A stretch of 63,709 bases of DNA from Solirubrobacteraceae bacterium (GCA_024711025.1 JANJTP010000017.1:1-63709); one strand, 5' to 3'. Positions 25,657 to 33,765 are shown, numbered from the stretch's first letter. The notes: generated by a model not told the origin, from the letters alone. Numbers and translations are program-made.

Positions 25657-27048
25657 TCAGGCCGCGCAGCAGGACAGCTTGCTGGGGTCGCGGGTGAAGG
25701 CCAGCGCCGCCAGGTGGATGGCCTCACCGATGGTCAGGTACGGGTCCCAGTCCTCTGCCATGTCCGCGACGGTCCGGCGTGCTTCGATGGCGTAGACGCC
25801 TGCAAGGATGGCATCACCGGCGCCATCGGCGAGCAGGTGCACGCCGACCACGCGCCCGGTGTCGCGCTCGGCGACGAGCTTGACGACGCCGTGAGTGTTG
25901 CGGCTGACGATGGCGCGCGGCACGTTGTCCAGGTCGAGCACGCGGCACTCGCAGTCCAGGCCCTGCTCCTGCGCCTCGGCCTCGGTGAGGCCGACCGAAG
26001 CGATGGTCGGGCTCGTGAAGGTGATGCGCGGCAGCGCGGAGTAGTCGATGCGCCGCCCCGCGCCCTCGAAGGCGTTGTCGACGGCGAGCGCGCCATGCCT
26101 CGCCGCGACGTAGACGAACTGCGGGTGGCCCGTCACGTCCCCGGCAGCCCACACGCGAGGGTTGCTCGTGCTCATGTCGTCATCGATCACGACCTCGCCT
26201 GTGGGACCGACCCCGACCCCGAGCGCCTCCAGGCCCAGGCCGTCGGTCCGCGGGCGCCGGCCCGTGGCGACCAGCACCCGCTCGGCACGAAGCTCCCGGT
26301 CGCCTGCCACGACCACCACCTCGTCGCCTTCTCGTCGAACCTCGATGGGCTGCGTGCCCTCGATGACGGCGATGCCTTCGTCGGTGAACGCATCGTGGAT
26401 GCCTTCGGCGACCTCCGGCTCTTCGCGGCGCGCGAGCCGCGAGCGCACGAGCATCGTCACCTGCGTGCCGAGATGCGCGAACAGCTGGGCCGTCTCCATC
26501 GCGACATAGCCGCCGCCGAGCACGAGCATCGACTTCGGCAGGTGGTCCAGCTCCATCGCGGTGGTGGATGTCAGGTAGCCGCTGTCGGCCAGTCCGGGGA
26601 CATTCGGGATGTGCGGCTCGGCTCCGGTCGCCACGACGTAGTGGGCCGCCTCGATGCGCCGGCCGTCGACCTCGAGGGCCGGCCCCTCGACGAAGCGGGC
26701 GCCGCCCTGCACGAGCTCGAAGCCCCACTCCTCGGCGAGGTCGACGTACTTCGCCTGGCGCAGCCCCTCGACGATCTCGCGCTTGCCGGCGATGAGGGCG
26801 GGGAAGTCGACCGCGCCCGCTTCGGTGCTGATGCCGGGGAACCGCTGCTGGGCCGCGCGATGGCGCGCCTCGGCGGCTGCCAGCAGTGCCTTGGACGGGA
26901 TGCACCCAACGTTGACGCACGTCCCGCCGATAGTGCCGCGCTCGACCATCACGACACTCAGGTCCTTGCGGCGCGCGGCGATGGCGGCCGCGAAGGCCCC
27001 GCCGCCGGAACCGACGACCGCCAGGTCGTAGTCGTGGTTGCCGCGCAT
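25657..27048 (-). CDS. merA: Mercuric reductase (MerA), no N-terminal HMA domain
   Basis: A 463-residue cytosolic flavoenzyme that reduces Hg(II) to Hg(0) with NADPH. FAD motif VVGSGGGAFAAAIAA, redox-active pair Cys44/Cys49 in GGTCVNVGCIPSK and the C-terminal vicinal pair Cys460-Cys461 (KLSCCAA) that hands Hg to the active site are all present. The HMA domain of many MerAs is absent. It shares one base with the stop of the upstream ArsR-type regulator, so it lies in that operon. A second MerA, roughly three quarters identical by eye, is encoded at 41652-43067. Confidence 0.95.
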   Translation of the reverse strand: MRGNHDYDLAVVGSGGGAFAAAIAARRKDLSVVMVERGTIGGTCVNVGCIPSKALLAAAEARHRAAQQRFPGISTEAGAVDFPALIAGKREIVEGLRQAKYVDLAEEWGFELVQGGARFVEGPALEVDGRRIEAAHYVVATGAEPHIPNVPGLADSGYLTSTTAMELDHLPKSMLVLGGGYVAMETAQLFAHLGTQVTMLVRSRLARREEPEVAEGIHDAFTDEGIAVIEGTQPIEVRREGDEVVVVAGDRELRAERVLVATGRRPRTDGLGLEALGVGVGPTGEVVIDDDMSTSNPRVWAAGDVTGHPQFVYVAARHGALAVDNAFEGAGRRIDYSALPRITFTSPTIASVGLTEAEAQEQGLDCECRVLDLDNVPRAIVSRNTHGVVKLVAERDTGRVVGVHLLADGAGDAILAGVYAIEARRTVADMAEDWDPYLTIGEAIHLAALAFTRDPSKLSCCAA

Positions 27049-27428
27049 CAGCAGCCCTTCGAGTCGATGCGGCGGCAGGCGGCGACGTGCTCGGCATTGT
27101 CGGCGAGCAGCGCGCGGCCGAGCGTCAGCAGCTCGGTGACCCGGTCGTCGGCGATGCGGTAGTAGACGCTCGGATGGTCGCGGCGCGTCTGGACGAAGCC
27201 GCACCAGCGCAGACAGGACAAGTGGTTGGAGATCTTGGGCTGGGACTGGCCGAGCCAGTCGACGAGCTCGCCTACCGACAGCTCACCTTGCTCATCCAGC
27301 AACTCCAGTATCCGCACGCGCGTCGGATCGCCAAGACCCCGGAAGTACTTGGCCACGAGGTCCGGCTCGCGGGGTGCTGCAGGCAGCACGAACGGGGCTT
27401 TGGTCGGAGTGGCTTCAGGCATCAGCAT
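27048..27428 (-). CDS. ArsR-family metalloregulator, MerR-type of actinobacteria
   Basis: A 126-residue winged-helix repressor. The ArsR core spans about 25-110, with FRGLGDPTRVRILELL and the recognition region SQPKISNHLSCLRWCGFV. Cys72 and Cys76 in the helix and Cys118 and Cys126 at the C-terminus could bind Hg(II). In Streptomyces the mer operon is controlled by an ArsR-family MerR, so this is the likely repressor of the adjacent merA. Two starts are possible (27428 or 27422); the outer is used. A candidate operator, ATCA...TGAT, lies 22 bp upstream. Confidence 0.9.
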   Translation of the reverse strand: MLMPEATPTKAPFVLPAAPREPDLVAKYFRGLGDPTRVRILELLDEQGELSVGELVDWLGQSQPKISNHLSCLRWCGFVQTRRDHPSVYYRIADDRVTELLTLGRALLADNAEHVAACRRIDSKGC

Positions 27429-27449
27429 CAGGGACTTCTTATGAAGAGT

Positions 27450-27465
27450 ATCAGGAACGGTTGAT
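27450..27465 (-). promoter_or_regulatory. Candidate ArsR-type operator ATCA-N8-TGAT
   Basis: On the minus strand ATCAACCGTTCCTGAT is an imperfect palindrome overlapping a GATACT -10-like hexamer, immediately before the ArsR-merA unit. Form and place fit autorepression. Confidence 0.55.
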
Positions 27466-27599
27466 GTATCTGCCCCGCCCCCCCTCCCCCCCACGTGCGC
27501 CCGGGCCTCCGGCTGCTCACGCTCATCGCCGGAGCGCCACGCGACGCGGGGTGCCGCCTGCGGGTCGCGGCGAAGCAGCCCTGCATGTCGGTAGGACGA

Positions 27600-28024
27600 C
27601 GCCGGTGGTTCGTCGAGCCGTGGACGAAGGCGCGGCACCCGGGCGGTTCCTGCTCACCGGGTCTGCTCTGCCGGCTGGCCTTGGGACGCACACCGGCGCC
27701 GCTCGCATCGCGAGCGTACGGATGCGGCCACTGGCTCTCTCCGAGCGCCTCGCCACACCGGCCACGGTCAGCCTCGGAGCCCTGCTCGCGGGCTCGCAAC
27801 CGACCGTCGAAGGACGGACGGAATGCCGGCTTCAGGACTACGTGGACGAGATCTTGGCCTAGCTCGCCCGTGACGTCGGCGACCACGACGCACGCCATCT
27901 CACCTGGCTCGCCGAGAGGATCGACGACGAGCTGCTCGACCAGATCATCATCACCACCGGCGAGCAGGCGTACCGGCGCCGCGACGGGATCGCCGTCGTT
28001 CCCGCCGCGCTCCTCGGCCCGTAG
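27600..28024 (+). pseudogene. Remnant of a DUF4143/AAA-type ATP-binding protein gene
   Basis: One frame holds two pieces of the C-terminal part of the ATPase family with a DUF4143 domain. First comes GRFLLTGSA ... RMRPLALSER ... VSLGALLAG ... DYVDEILA, up to a TAG at 27860-27862. Then, in the same frame, come HLTWLAERIDDELLDQIIIT and DGIAVVPAALLGP up to TAG at 28022-28024. The N-terminal ATPase half is missing and a segment between the two pieces is lost. It fills most of the 690-bp gap between the mer genes and the gene at 28118. Not expected to be functional. Confidence 0.72.
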
Positions 28025-28056
28025 ATCGCCGGCGTTCCCGATCCGGGCCAGGGGAT

Positions 28057-28073
28057 CCTCAGGGACTCCTCAG
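28057..28073 (+). promoter_or_regulatory. Direct repeat CCTCAG-N5-CCTCAG before the GHDPALG gene
   Basis: CCTCAG at 28057 and 28068, 11 bp apart, 45 bp before the ATG at 28118. It is followed by further CTCAG/CTGAG-like words. The arrangement is identical to that before apbE (22593-22609), although the two sites are 5.4 kb apart with the mer genes between. Confidence 0.55.
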
Positions 28074-28117
28074 AAGGCGTTGAGGCTCCGCTGAGTCGCG
28101 TACCTCAACCTGACCGC

Positions 28118-28381
28118 ATGCCCGAGCGCCGCCGCACCGTCTTCTCCGCCTTCGGCACGCTGTTCGTAGTCGTGCTCGCCGGGCTCGGGATCCGCGTCGC
28201 GGGCGGGCACGACCCGGCGCTCGGCTCGCGGGCGGCCGCCGGAGGCGCAGCCGCGATCACGCAGGCGCAGACGGAGCGGTCCGACGACGAGGAGTGGTTT
28301 GACGAGGGTGGCGCGCTCGTCGCCCCCGCCACCCGGCAGGCGCCCGCACAGGCGCCGCCGCTCCAGAGCGGCGCGTCCTGA
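28118..28381 (+). CDS. Small anchored protein with GHDPALG motif (paralogue of 22191-22568)
   Basis: An 87-residue protein. Residues 8-27 are one membrane segment (VFSAFGTLFVVVLAGLGIRV), followed directly by AGGHDPALGSRAAAG. A short acidic stretch (DDEEWFDEG) and a Pro/Ala/Gln tail follow. The helix-GHDPALG part aligns with the protein at 22191-22568. The tail differs. It stands alone after the decayed ATPase gene and is convergent with the carboxyltransferase. The shared promoter repeat suggests it belongs to the apbE/two-component regulon. Confidence 0.66.
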   Translation: MPERRRTVFSAFGTLFVVVLAGLGIRVAGGHDPALGSRAAAGGAAAITQAQTERSDDEEWFDEGGALVAPATRQAPAQAPPLQSGAS

Positions 28382-28436
28382 TCGGCGATCGGCCGCGCGC
28401 GGCACTCCCCGCCCGTCGCGCGTGGCCCGCCGCTCG

Positions 28437-29966
28437 TCAGACCGGCGTCACGGCTCGGCGCTTCGCCGGCCGCTCGCGCCGCCTGCCGGCGGCCGGCGCC
28501 AAGCGCCTCGCGATCTCCTCGCGCAGCCGCGCCGGCTCGACGACGGCGTCGACGACCAGCTCGTCGGCGAGGTGCAGGATGTCGATGTCCCGCGCGTACT
28601 CGCGCCTGAGCTCCTCGGTCCTGGCGGCGCGCGCCTCGGGGTCCTCGATCGCCTGGAGCTGGTTGTAGAAGACGGCGTTGATCGCGGCCTGCGGGCCCAT
28701 CACGGCAATCGACGCCCAAGGCAGCGCGATCGTCGCCTCGGGCTCGAACGCCGGCCCGGCCATCGCGTACAGCCCGGCGCCGTAGGCCTTGCGGACGATC
28801 ACCGACAGCTTCGGCACGGTCGCCTCGCTGACCGCGCTGATCATCTTCGCCCCGTGGCGGATGATGCCCTGACGCTCGACCTGCGTCCCGATCATGAATC
28901 CGGGCACGTCGGCGAGGAACAGCAGCGGGATGCCGAACGCGTCGCACGTCCAGATGAAACGCGCCGCCTTGTCGGCCGAGTCGACGAACAGCACCCCGCC
29001 CTTCTGGCTGGGCTGGCTGGCGACTATCCCGACCACGCGGCCCTCGATCCGAGCGTAGGCGACGATCAGCTCCTTCGCCCACCGCGGGTGGATCTCCAGC
29101 AGCGAGCCGCCGTCGACCAGCGTGTCGAGCAGCAGCCGCATGTCGAACGGGCGGTTCTCGTCGGCCGGGACGATCCGCTCGAGCGGGGTGTCCGAAGCCG
29201 GTGGCGCGGCCGTCGCCGACGGCGGCTCCTGCGTCCAGCAGGTCGGCATGTACCCGAGGTAGCGCCGCGCGAGCTCGATCCCCTCCTCGTCGCTGCCGAC
29301 CAGCAGGTGGCCGCAGCCGGAGACGCCCGTGTGCATGCGCGCGCCGCCCATCTCCTCGAGCGTCACCTCCTCGCCGATCACCATCTGCGCCATCCGCGGC
29401 GAGCCCAGGTACATCGAGGCATTGCCGTCGCGCATGATCACCAGGTCGCAGAACGCCGGGATGTAGGCGCCGCCCGCGGCGCTCGGGCCGAACAGCACAC
29501 AGACCTGCGGCACGAGGCCCGACATCAGGACCTCGTTGTGGAAGATCCGTCCGGCGCCTCGCCGCCCCGGGAACATCGCGACCTGATCGGTGATCCGCGC
29601 GCCCGCGGAGTCGACGAGGTAGACCATCGGCACGCGAAGGTCGATCGCCCGCTCCTGCACGCGCAGGATCTTCTCGACCGTCTTCGCTCCCCACGAGCCG
29701 GCCTTGACCGTCGGGTCGTTCGCCATCACGGCGACCGGCCGCCCGTCGATCCGCCCGACGCCGGTGACGACGCCGTCGGCGCCGAGGCCGTCCTGCTCCC
29801 AGTTGGCGAGCAGCCCGTCCTCGGTCAGCGAGCCCGCGTCGAGCAGCAGCGCGAGGCGCTCGCGCACCGGCAGCTTGCCCTGCTCGGCCGCCTTCGCGCG
29901 ATGGCGCTCGGGGCCGCCGAGCAGCGCCCGCTCGATCGCCTCGTGCAGCCCGTGCGGATCGCTCAT
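28437..29966 (-). CDS. Acyl-CoA carboxylase carboxyltransferase subunit
   Basis: A 509-residue biotin-dependent carboxyltransferase with paired N- and C-terminal crotonase-like domains, as in the beta subunits of propionyl-, acetyl- or methylcrotonyl-CoA carboxylase. Visible motifs are VYLVDSAGARI, GPSAAGGAYIPAF, the C-half block LFLADVPGFMIG and KAYGAGLYAM. It would transfer carboxyl from biotin to an acyl-CoA in the cytosol. No biotin carboxylase or BCCP gene is adjacent, so it must pair with a subunit encoded elsewhere. HMG-CoA lyase at 45 kb makes a methylcrotonyl-CoA role possible but unproved. Confidence 0.92.
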   Translation of the reverse strand: MSDPHGLHEAIERALLGGPERHRAKAAEQGKLPVRERLALLLDAGSLTEDGLLANWEQDGLGADGVVTGVGRIDGRPVAVMANDPTVKAGSWGAKTVEKILRVQERAIDLRVPMVYLVDSAGARITDQVAMFPGRRGAGRIFHNEVLMSGLVPQVCVLFGPSAAGGAYIPAFCDLVIMRDGNASMYLGSPRMAQMVIGEEVTLEEMGGARMHTGVSGCGHLLVGSDEEGIELARRYLGYMPTCWTQEPPSATAAPPASDTPLERIVPADENRPFDMRLLLDTLVDGGSLLEIHPRWAKELIVAYARIEGRVVGIVASQPSQKGGVLFVDSADKAARFIWTCDAFGIPLLFLADVPGFMIGTQVERQGIIRHGAKMISAVSEATVPKLSVIVRKAYGAGLYAMAGPAFEPEATIALPWASIAVMGPQAAINAVFYNQLQAIEDPEARAARTEELRREYARDIDILHLADELVVDAVVEPARLREEIARRLAPAAGRRRERPAKRRAVTPV

Positions 29967-29982
29967 GGCCGTGATCGGGACT

Positions 29983-31263
29983 CTACGCGGGAACGCGAGC
30001 GGTGAGCGCCGCCGCCACGGCGGCGGCGAGCCCCCTGTCGTACGTCAGCACGTAGTCGTAGACCGCCCCGCCGGTGTGAGGCCCGTCGCCTTCGCGCTCG
30101 AGGGCGACGAGCGCCGCCGCGTAGTGGGGCCCGACGACCGCGATCGCCCACTCGCCGCCGAGCGGGTCGCCGGGGACGATCGGCCCTCCGCGAACGCCGG
30201 GCGCCGGGTCGACCGGCACGCCGTGGCCGACGATCGCGCAGAACGCCAGGCGACGCCCGAGCTCCTCGTAGCGGGCGCGCAGCCCGTCGGTGAAGCGGCG
30301 CTCGCGATCGAACGAGGCGACGAGCACCGCGGTCCGCCCGAGGCCGCGCGCCTGCTCCTCCAGGTGCTCGGTCATTGCCGTGAGCAACGGCTGGGTCGCC
30401 TGACGGGCCGGGCGGCGCGAGGCGACCAGCTCGAAGGGCGCGAGGTCGCGCGGATCGGGATGGCGACCCGGTAGCACGATCGCGTGCTCCGATGAGGACG
30501 GCAGGGCGATCGCGAGCTCGCGACGCCCGTACAGCCACCCCTGGGCGAGCGTCGCACCGAGGGCGTCCCCGGCCCGTGCCTGCGCGTCGTTCTCGACGCC
30601 CTCGACGAGGATCGTCGCGCCGGAGCGCTCCGCCTGCGCGGCGACCGCATGGACGACCTCGGCCAGCTCGGCATCCGGCGAGTTCTGGACGAGCGCGAGG
30701 TCGAGCTTGATCACCTCGGGCGCCAGCAGGCTCATCATGGCCAGCGTGTCCGGGTCGGTGCCGACGTCGTCGAGCGCCACGGCGACGCCCATAGCGCGCA
30801 TGTCGGCGACGTGCCCGAGCAGGGCGCCCGGGCGCTCGGTCAGCGCCCGCTCGGTCACCTCGACACAGACGATCATCTGCCCGCTGGCGTGCGCGTAGAG
30901 GTCGCGCAGCTCCAGCGGCAGGAAGCCCGACGAGTCCGGCTCGATGTTGAGGAACAGGATGTACGGGTGGCGCACGCCCGCCTCGAGCGCGCCGCGCAGC
31001 GCGTTGCGCTGGCAGAGCCAGTCGAGCTCCTCCAGCCGGCCCGCCGCGCGAGCCGCCCCGAACAGCCGATCCGGCTGCTCGAAGCCGCTGCCGATCGGCC
31101 CGCGAGCGAGTGCCTCCCAGCCGACGACGCGCCCGCTCACGAGCTCAACGACCGCCTGGAACCCGATCTCGACGGCACCCTCGGCCAGGATGTCGGCAAG
31201 CTCAGTGCGCTCGGCTGGAGAGATTCCCCGCCGGCGCGTGGCGGTCTCTCTTCGCACGGCCAT
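29983..31263 (-). CDS. EAL-domain phosphodiesterase with C-terminal DICT-like domain
   Basis: A 426-residue cytosolic protein. The EAL domain (about 20-250) keeps the signature EALAR, NIEPD, EVTER, IKLDLALV and EGVEN. The usual DDFG reads DDVG and the following GYS/A is DPDTL, so cyclic-di-GMP hydrolysis may be weak or lost. The C-terminal half (about 275-420) resembles the DICT sensory domain, with LLTAMTEHLEEQARGLGRTA and VLVASFDRERRFT. The start ATG at 31263 is one of two nearby ATGs and has no clear ribosome site. It ends 16 bp before the carboxyltransferase start on the same strand. Likely a second-messenger sensor or effector. Confidence 0.85.
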   Translation of the reverse strand: MAVRRETATRRRGISPAERTELADILAEGAVEIGFQAVVELVSGRVVGWEALARGPIGSGFEQPDRLFGAARAAGRLEELDWLCQRNALRGALEAGVRHPYILFLNIEPDSSGFLPLELRDLYAHASGQMIVCVEVTERALTERPGALLGHVADMRAMGVAVALDDVGTDPDTLAMMSLLAPEVIKLDLALVQNSPDAELAEVVHAVAAQAERSGATILVEGVENDAQARAGDALGATLAQGWLYGRRELAIALPSSSEHAIVLPGRHPDPRDLAPFELVASRRPARQATQPLLTAMTEHLEEQARGLGRTAVLVASFDRERRFTDGLRARYEELGRRLAFCAIVGHGVPVDPAPGVRGGPIVPGDPLGGEWAIAVVGPHYAAALVALEREGDGPHTGGAVYDYVLTYDRGLAAAVAAALTARVPA

Positions 31264-31405
31264 CGATGTTCCGATCGGGGCCAGCATCCCCCACCATGAT
31301 TCGCCGCGCGCAAGGACGTTCCCTTCGTGGAGCTTTTCCCCCCGAGCCGCCACGAAAGCGCCATGATTGGACGATGTCCGGCACCGGTGAGAGAGGACCG
31401 GCGCA

Positions 31406-32185
31406 ATGAGCATCCTCGTCACCGAGGACCGCGGCGCCGTTCGCCATGTCGTCCTGAACCGCCCTGAGAAGCGCAACGCGCTGAACGACGAGTTGGTGCT
31501 CGCGCTCGACGAGACGCTGCGCTACGCGGCGACCGACGAGCAGGTGCGGGTGGTGGTCGTGCGCGGCGCCGGCCCGATGTTCTCCTCGGGGATGGACCTC
31601 GGCGCGCTCGGCCGGCTCGCCGAGGACCCCGGCCGGCTGCGCGAGGTCCGCCGGCAGATCCTCACGGCGTGGAGCCTCCTGGAGGAGATGCCGAAGCCGA
31701 CGATCGCCGAGATCCACGGAGCCTGCCTCGGCGGGGCGATGGAGCTCGCGCTCGCGTGCGACCTGCGAGTGATGGCGGCCGACGCGCTGATCGGCCTGCC
31801 CGAGACGCGTGTCGGGTTGGTGCCGGACGTCGGCGGCTCGTCTCGGCTGCCGGCGCTGGTCGGCCTCGGCCGCGCGAAGGAGCTGGTGATGACCTCGAAG
31901 CTCGTCGACGGAGCCGAGGCCGAGCGAATCGGCCTCGTCAACCGCGTCGCGCCCGCCGATGAGCTCGAGGCGGCCACGGAGCAGCTCGCCGCCGAGCTGC
32001 TCGCCTGCGCGCCGCTCGCTATCGGCCTGGCCAAGCGCATCATGGACGGAGCCGCCCGGCCGACGCTGGCCGCGTCGCTGGAGCAGGAGGTCACCGCACA
32101 GGAGCTGTGCGTGCGCAGCGCCGACTTCGCCGAGGGCGTCGCCGCGGTCGCCGAGAAGCGCCAGCCGTCGTTCGGCGGACGGTAA
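31406..32185 (+). CDS. Enoyl-CoA hydratase/isomerase family protein
   Basis: A 259-residue crotonase-fold enzyme. The oxyanion-hole segment MFSSGMDLGAL and IHGACLGGAMELALACD, followed by PETRVGLVPDVGGSSRLP, are diagnostic. Typical hydratases have Glu at both catalytic positions; here the second region reads LVPDVGG, with Asp where mitochondrial-type hydratases have Glu, so an isomerase or other crotonase reaction is possible. It is separated by only 2 bp from the cation-efflux gene, an odd operon partner. Divergent from the EAL gene. Confidence 0.88.
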   Translation: MSILVTEDRGAVRHVVLNRPEKRNALNDELVLALDETLRYAATDEQVRVVVVRGAGPMFSSGMDLGALGRLAEDPGRLREVRRQILTAWSLLEEMPKPTIAEIHGACLGGAMELALACDLRVMAADALIGLPETRVGLVPDVGGSSRLPALVGLGRAKELVMTSKLVDGAEAERIGLVNRVAPADELEAATEQLAAELLACAPLAIGLAKRIMDGAARPTLAASLEQEVTAQELCVRSADFAEGVAAVAEKRQPSFGGR

Positions 32186-32187
32186 GG

Positions 32188-33099
32188 GTGCCGGCGCCCG
32201 ACCGCGAGCTTCCGGGCGTCGGCGTAGGCGACGAATCGCACGAGACGCACGATCACGCGCGGGACGCACACGGGCACTCCCACGGCACGCACCATCACGC
32301 CCGGGACGCGCACGATCACCTCCACGGCGCGCAGGATCACCTCCACGGCGCGCACCATCACGCCCGGGACGCGCACGATCACGTCCACGGCGCGCACGGG
32401 CACTCGCACGGGCTCGTCGATCGCTCGATCCTGCGCTCACGCGCCGGGATTCGCGCCGTCGTCCTGAGCCTGGCGATCCTGACGGCGACGGCGATCGCAC
32501 AGCTGGCGATCTTCGTCATCGCCAACTCGGTCGCCCTGCTCGCCGACCTGATCCACAACATCGGCGACGCGGCCACCGCCATCCCCCTCGGCATCGCCTT
32601 CCACCTGCGCTCCGTCCGAGCCGAGAAGGTCGCCGGCCTGTTCGTCGTGCTCGCGATCTTCGTGTCCGCCTGCGTCGCGCTCTACGAGACGATCGTGCGC
32701 CTCTTCGACCCCCAGTCGCCCTCGCATCTCGTTGCGCTCGCCGCAGCGGGGATCGTCGGCTTCGTCGGCAACGAGATAGCCGCTCAGGTCCGGCTGCGAG
32801 CCGGGCGAAGGCTCTCGAGCCCGGCGCTCGTCGCCGACGGCAACCACGCCCGGATCGACGGCTTCGTCTCGCTCGGCGTGGTCGCGAGCGCGCTGGGTGT
32901 CGCGTTCGTCGCCGACGTGGCCGATCCGATCGTCGGCCTGCTGATCACGCTGGTGATCCTCAAGATCACGTGGGACTCGTGGCGGATGATCGTCGGCACC
33001 GAGCCCGGCGAGATCGTGATCGACGAGAGCGTCATCGCAGCGCCGACGATCCCGGGCACGGACGAGGGGCACTCGGCTCATCGGGATCCCACGGGTTAG
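32188..33099 (+). CDS. Cation diffusion facilitator with repetitive His-rich N-terminus
   Basis: A 303-residue CDF-family efflux protein for Zn, Co, Cd or similar ions. Residues ~17-75 are an imperfect His/Asp repeat (units such as HDHLHGAQ, HHHARDAH), probably metal-binding. Six helices follow. The helix-2 site reads LADLIHNIGDA (His/Asp pair) and helix 5 HARIDGFVSLGVV. The usual C-terminal cytoplasmic domain after the last helix is very short (about 30 residues ending GHSAHRDPTG). GTG start, 2 bp after the hydratase stop. No regulator adjacent. Confidence 0.88.
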   Translation: MPAPDRELPGVGVGDESHETHDHARDAHGHSHGTHHHARDAHDHLHGAQDHLHGAHHHARDAHDHVHGAHGHSHGLVDRSILRSRAGIRAVVLSLAILTATAIAQLAIFVIANSVALLADLIHNIGDAATAIPLGIAFHLRSVRAEKVAGLFVVLAIFVSACVALYETIVRLFDPQSPSHLVALAAAGIVGFVGNEIAAQVRLRAGRRLSSPALVADGNHARIDGFVSLGVVASALGVAFVADVADPIVGLLITLVILKITWDSWRMIVGTEPGEIVIDESVIAAPTIPGTDEGHSAHRDPTG

Positions 33100-33172
33100 C
33101 CGCGAGCCCTCCAAAGTCCGCTTCCCCCGCGTTCACGCCGCGCGGCTCACGGGGATCGCACGGCCGGCGGCT

Positions 33173-33203
33173 GCGGCCGCACGTCGTCGAGACGTGCGGC
33201 CGC
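33173..33203. terminator. Hairpin between convergent genes
   Basis: Arms GCGGCCGCACGTC (33173-33185) and GACGTGCGGCCGC (33191-33203) are perfect 13-bp inverted repeats with a 5-nt loop, between the cation-efflux gene and the convergent copper-block gene. Confidence 0.7.
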
Positions 33204-33246
33204 GGCCGGATCGAGATCTGCGCGCAGCCGCGCATGGCCGTCCAGC

Positions 33247-33687
33247 TCAGGCCGGCGCGACGCGCACCCGCTCACCGGGTGTCATGCACGGCACGTCGGC
33301 CATTCGATGCGGGTGCCGGACGGTCAGCTCGCGGCCGCCGGGCAGCCTGAGCCGGTTGCGGCAGTGCGATACGCCGTCCGCGTCCGGCTGGCAGTCCTCG
33401 TCGCTGAGCACCGTCGCGATCGTCGGCGCCGAGGGGACCGCGCCCGTCAGTCGCTCGGCGTTCATCGGCCCTCCGGGCTGCGAGGGAGCGGCGCGGCCGC
33501 TGCGCGAGACCAGCACCGTGCGCGTCGCCGCCGGCGGCGCGTGGGACTGGTCCGGCGCGAGCGCCGAGCCGGCGGCCGCGGGCGTCCGAGCCGGCTCGCC
33601 TCCCCGGGAGAGCGCCGCTCCGACGGCGAGCGCGATGACGAGCAGCGCGCCGGCGACGAGGCCGACGATCTTGCTTCGAGGGTTCAT
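33247..33687 (-). CDS. Secreted or anchored protein of the copper block, unknown
   Basis: A 146-residue protein with one N-terminal hydrophobic segment (about 7-27) and an Ala/Pro linker. The C-terminal ~60-residue region has three conserved-looking Cys (DEDCQPDADGVSHCRNRL and VPCMTPGE) and RHPHRM, suggesting a small Cys/His domain that could bind a metal. The ATG at 33687 follows AAAGGAA. A CsoR-like operator lies about 80 bp upstream (33766-33782), nearly the same as the one before the copper ATPase. I do not recognise a named family; a role in copper handling is inferred from the operator. Confidence 0.72.
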   Translation of the reverse strand: MNPRSKIVGLVAGALLVIALAVGAALSRGGEPARTPAAAGSALAPDQSHAPPAATRTVLVSRSGRAAPSQPGGPMNAERLTGAVPSAPTIATVLSDEDCQPDADGVSHCRNRLRLPGGRELTVRHPHRMADVPCMTPGERVRVAPA

Positions 33688-33765
33688 CTGTTCGGTTCCT
33701 TTCGGTCCGCGTGGCGCCAGGCGGGCGAGCAGCTCGCCGACCGAGAGCCGTGAGCAGCTTCTCGC

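Noticed and set aside
27374-27862. An intact 162-residue gene or new toxin-antitoxin gene
   Set aside because: Only C-terminal pieces of a DUF4143-type ATPase are recognisable, with an in-frame stop and missing N-terminal half; treated as a pseudogene.
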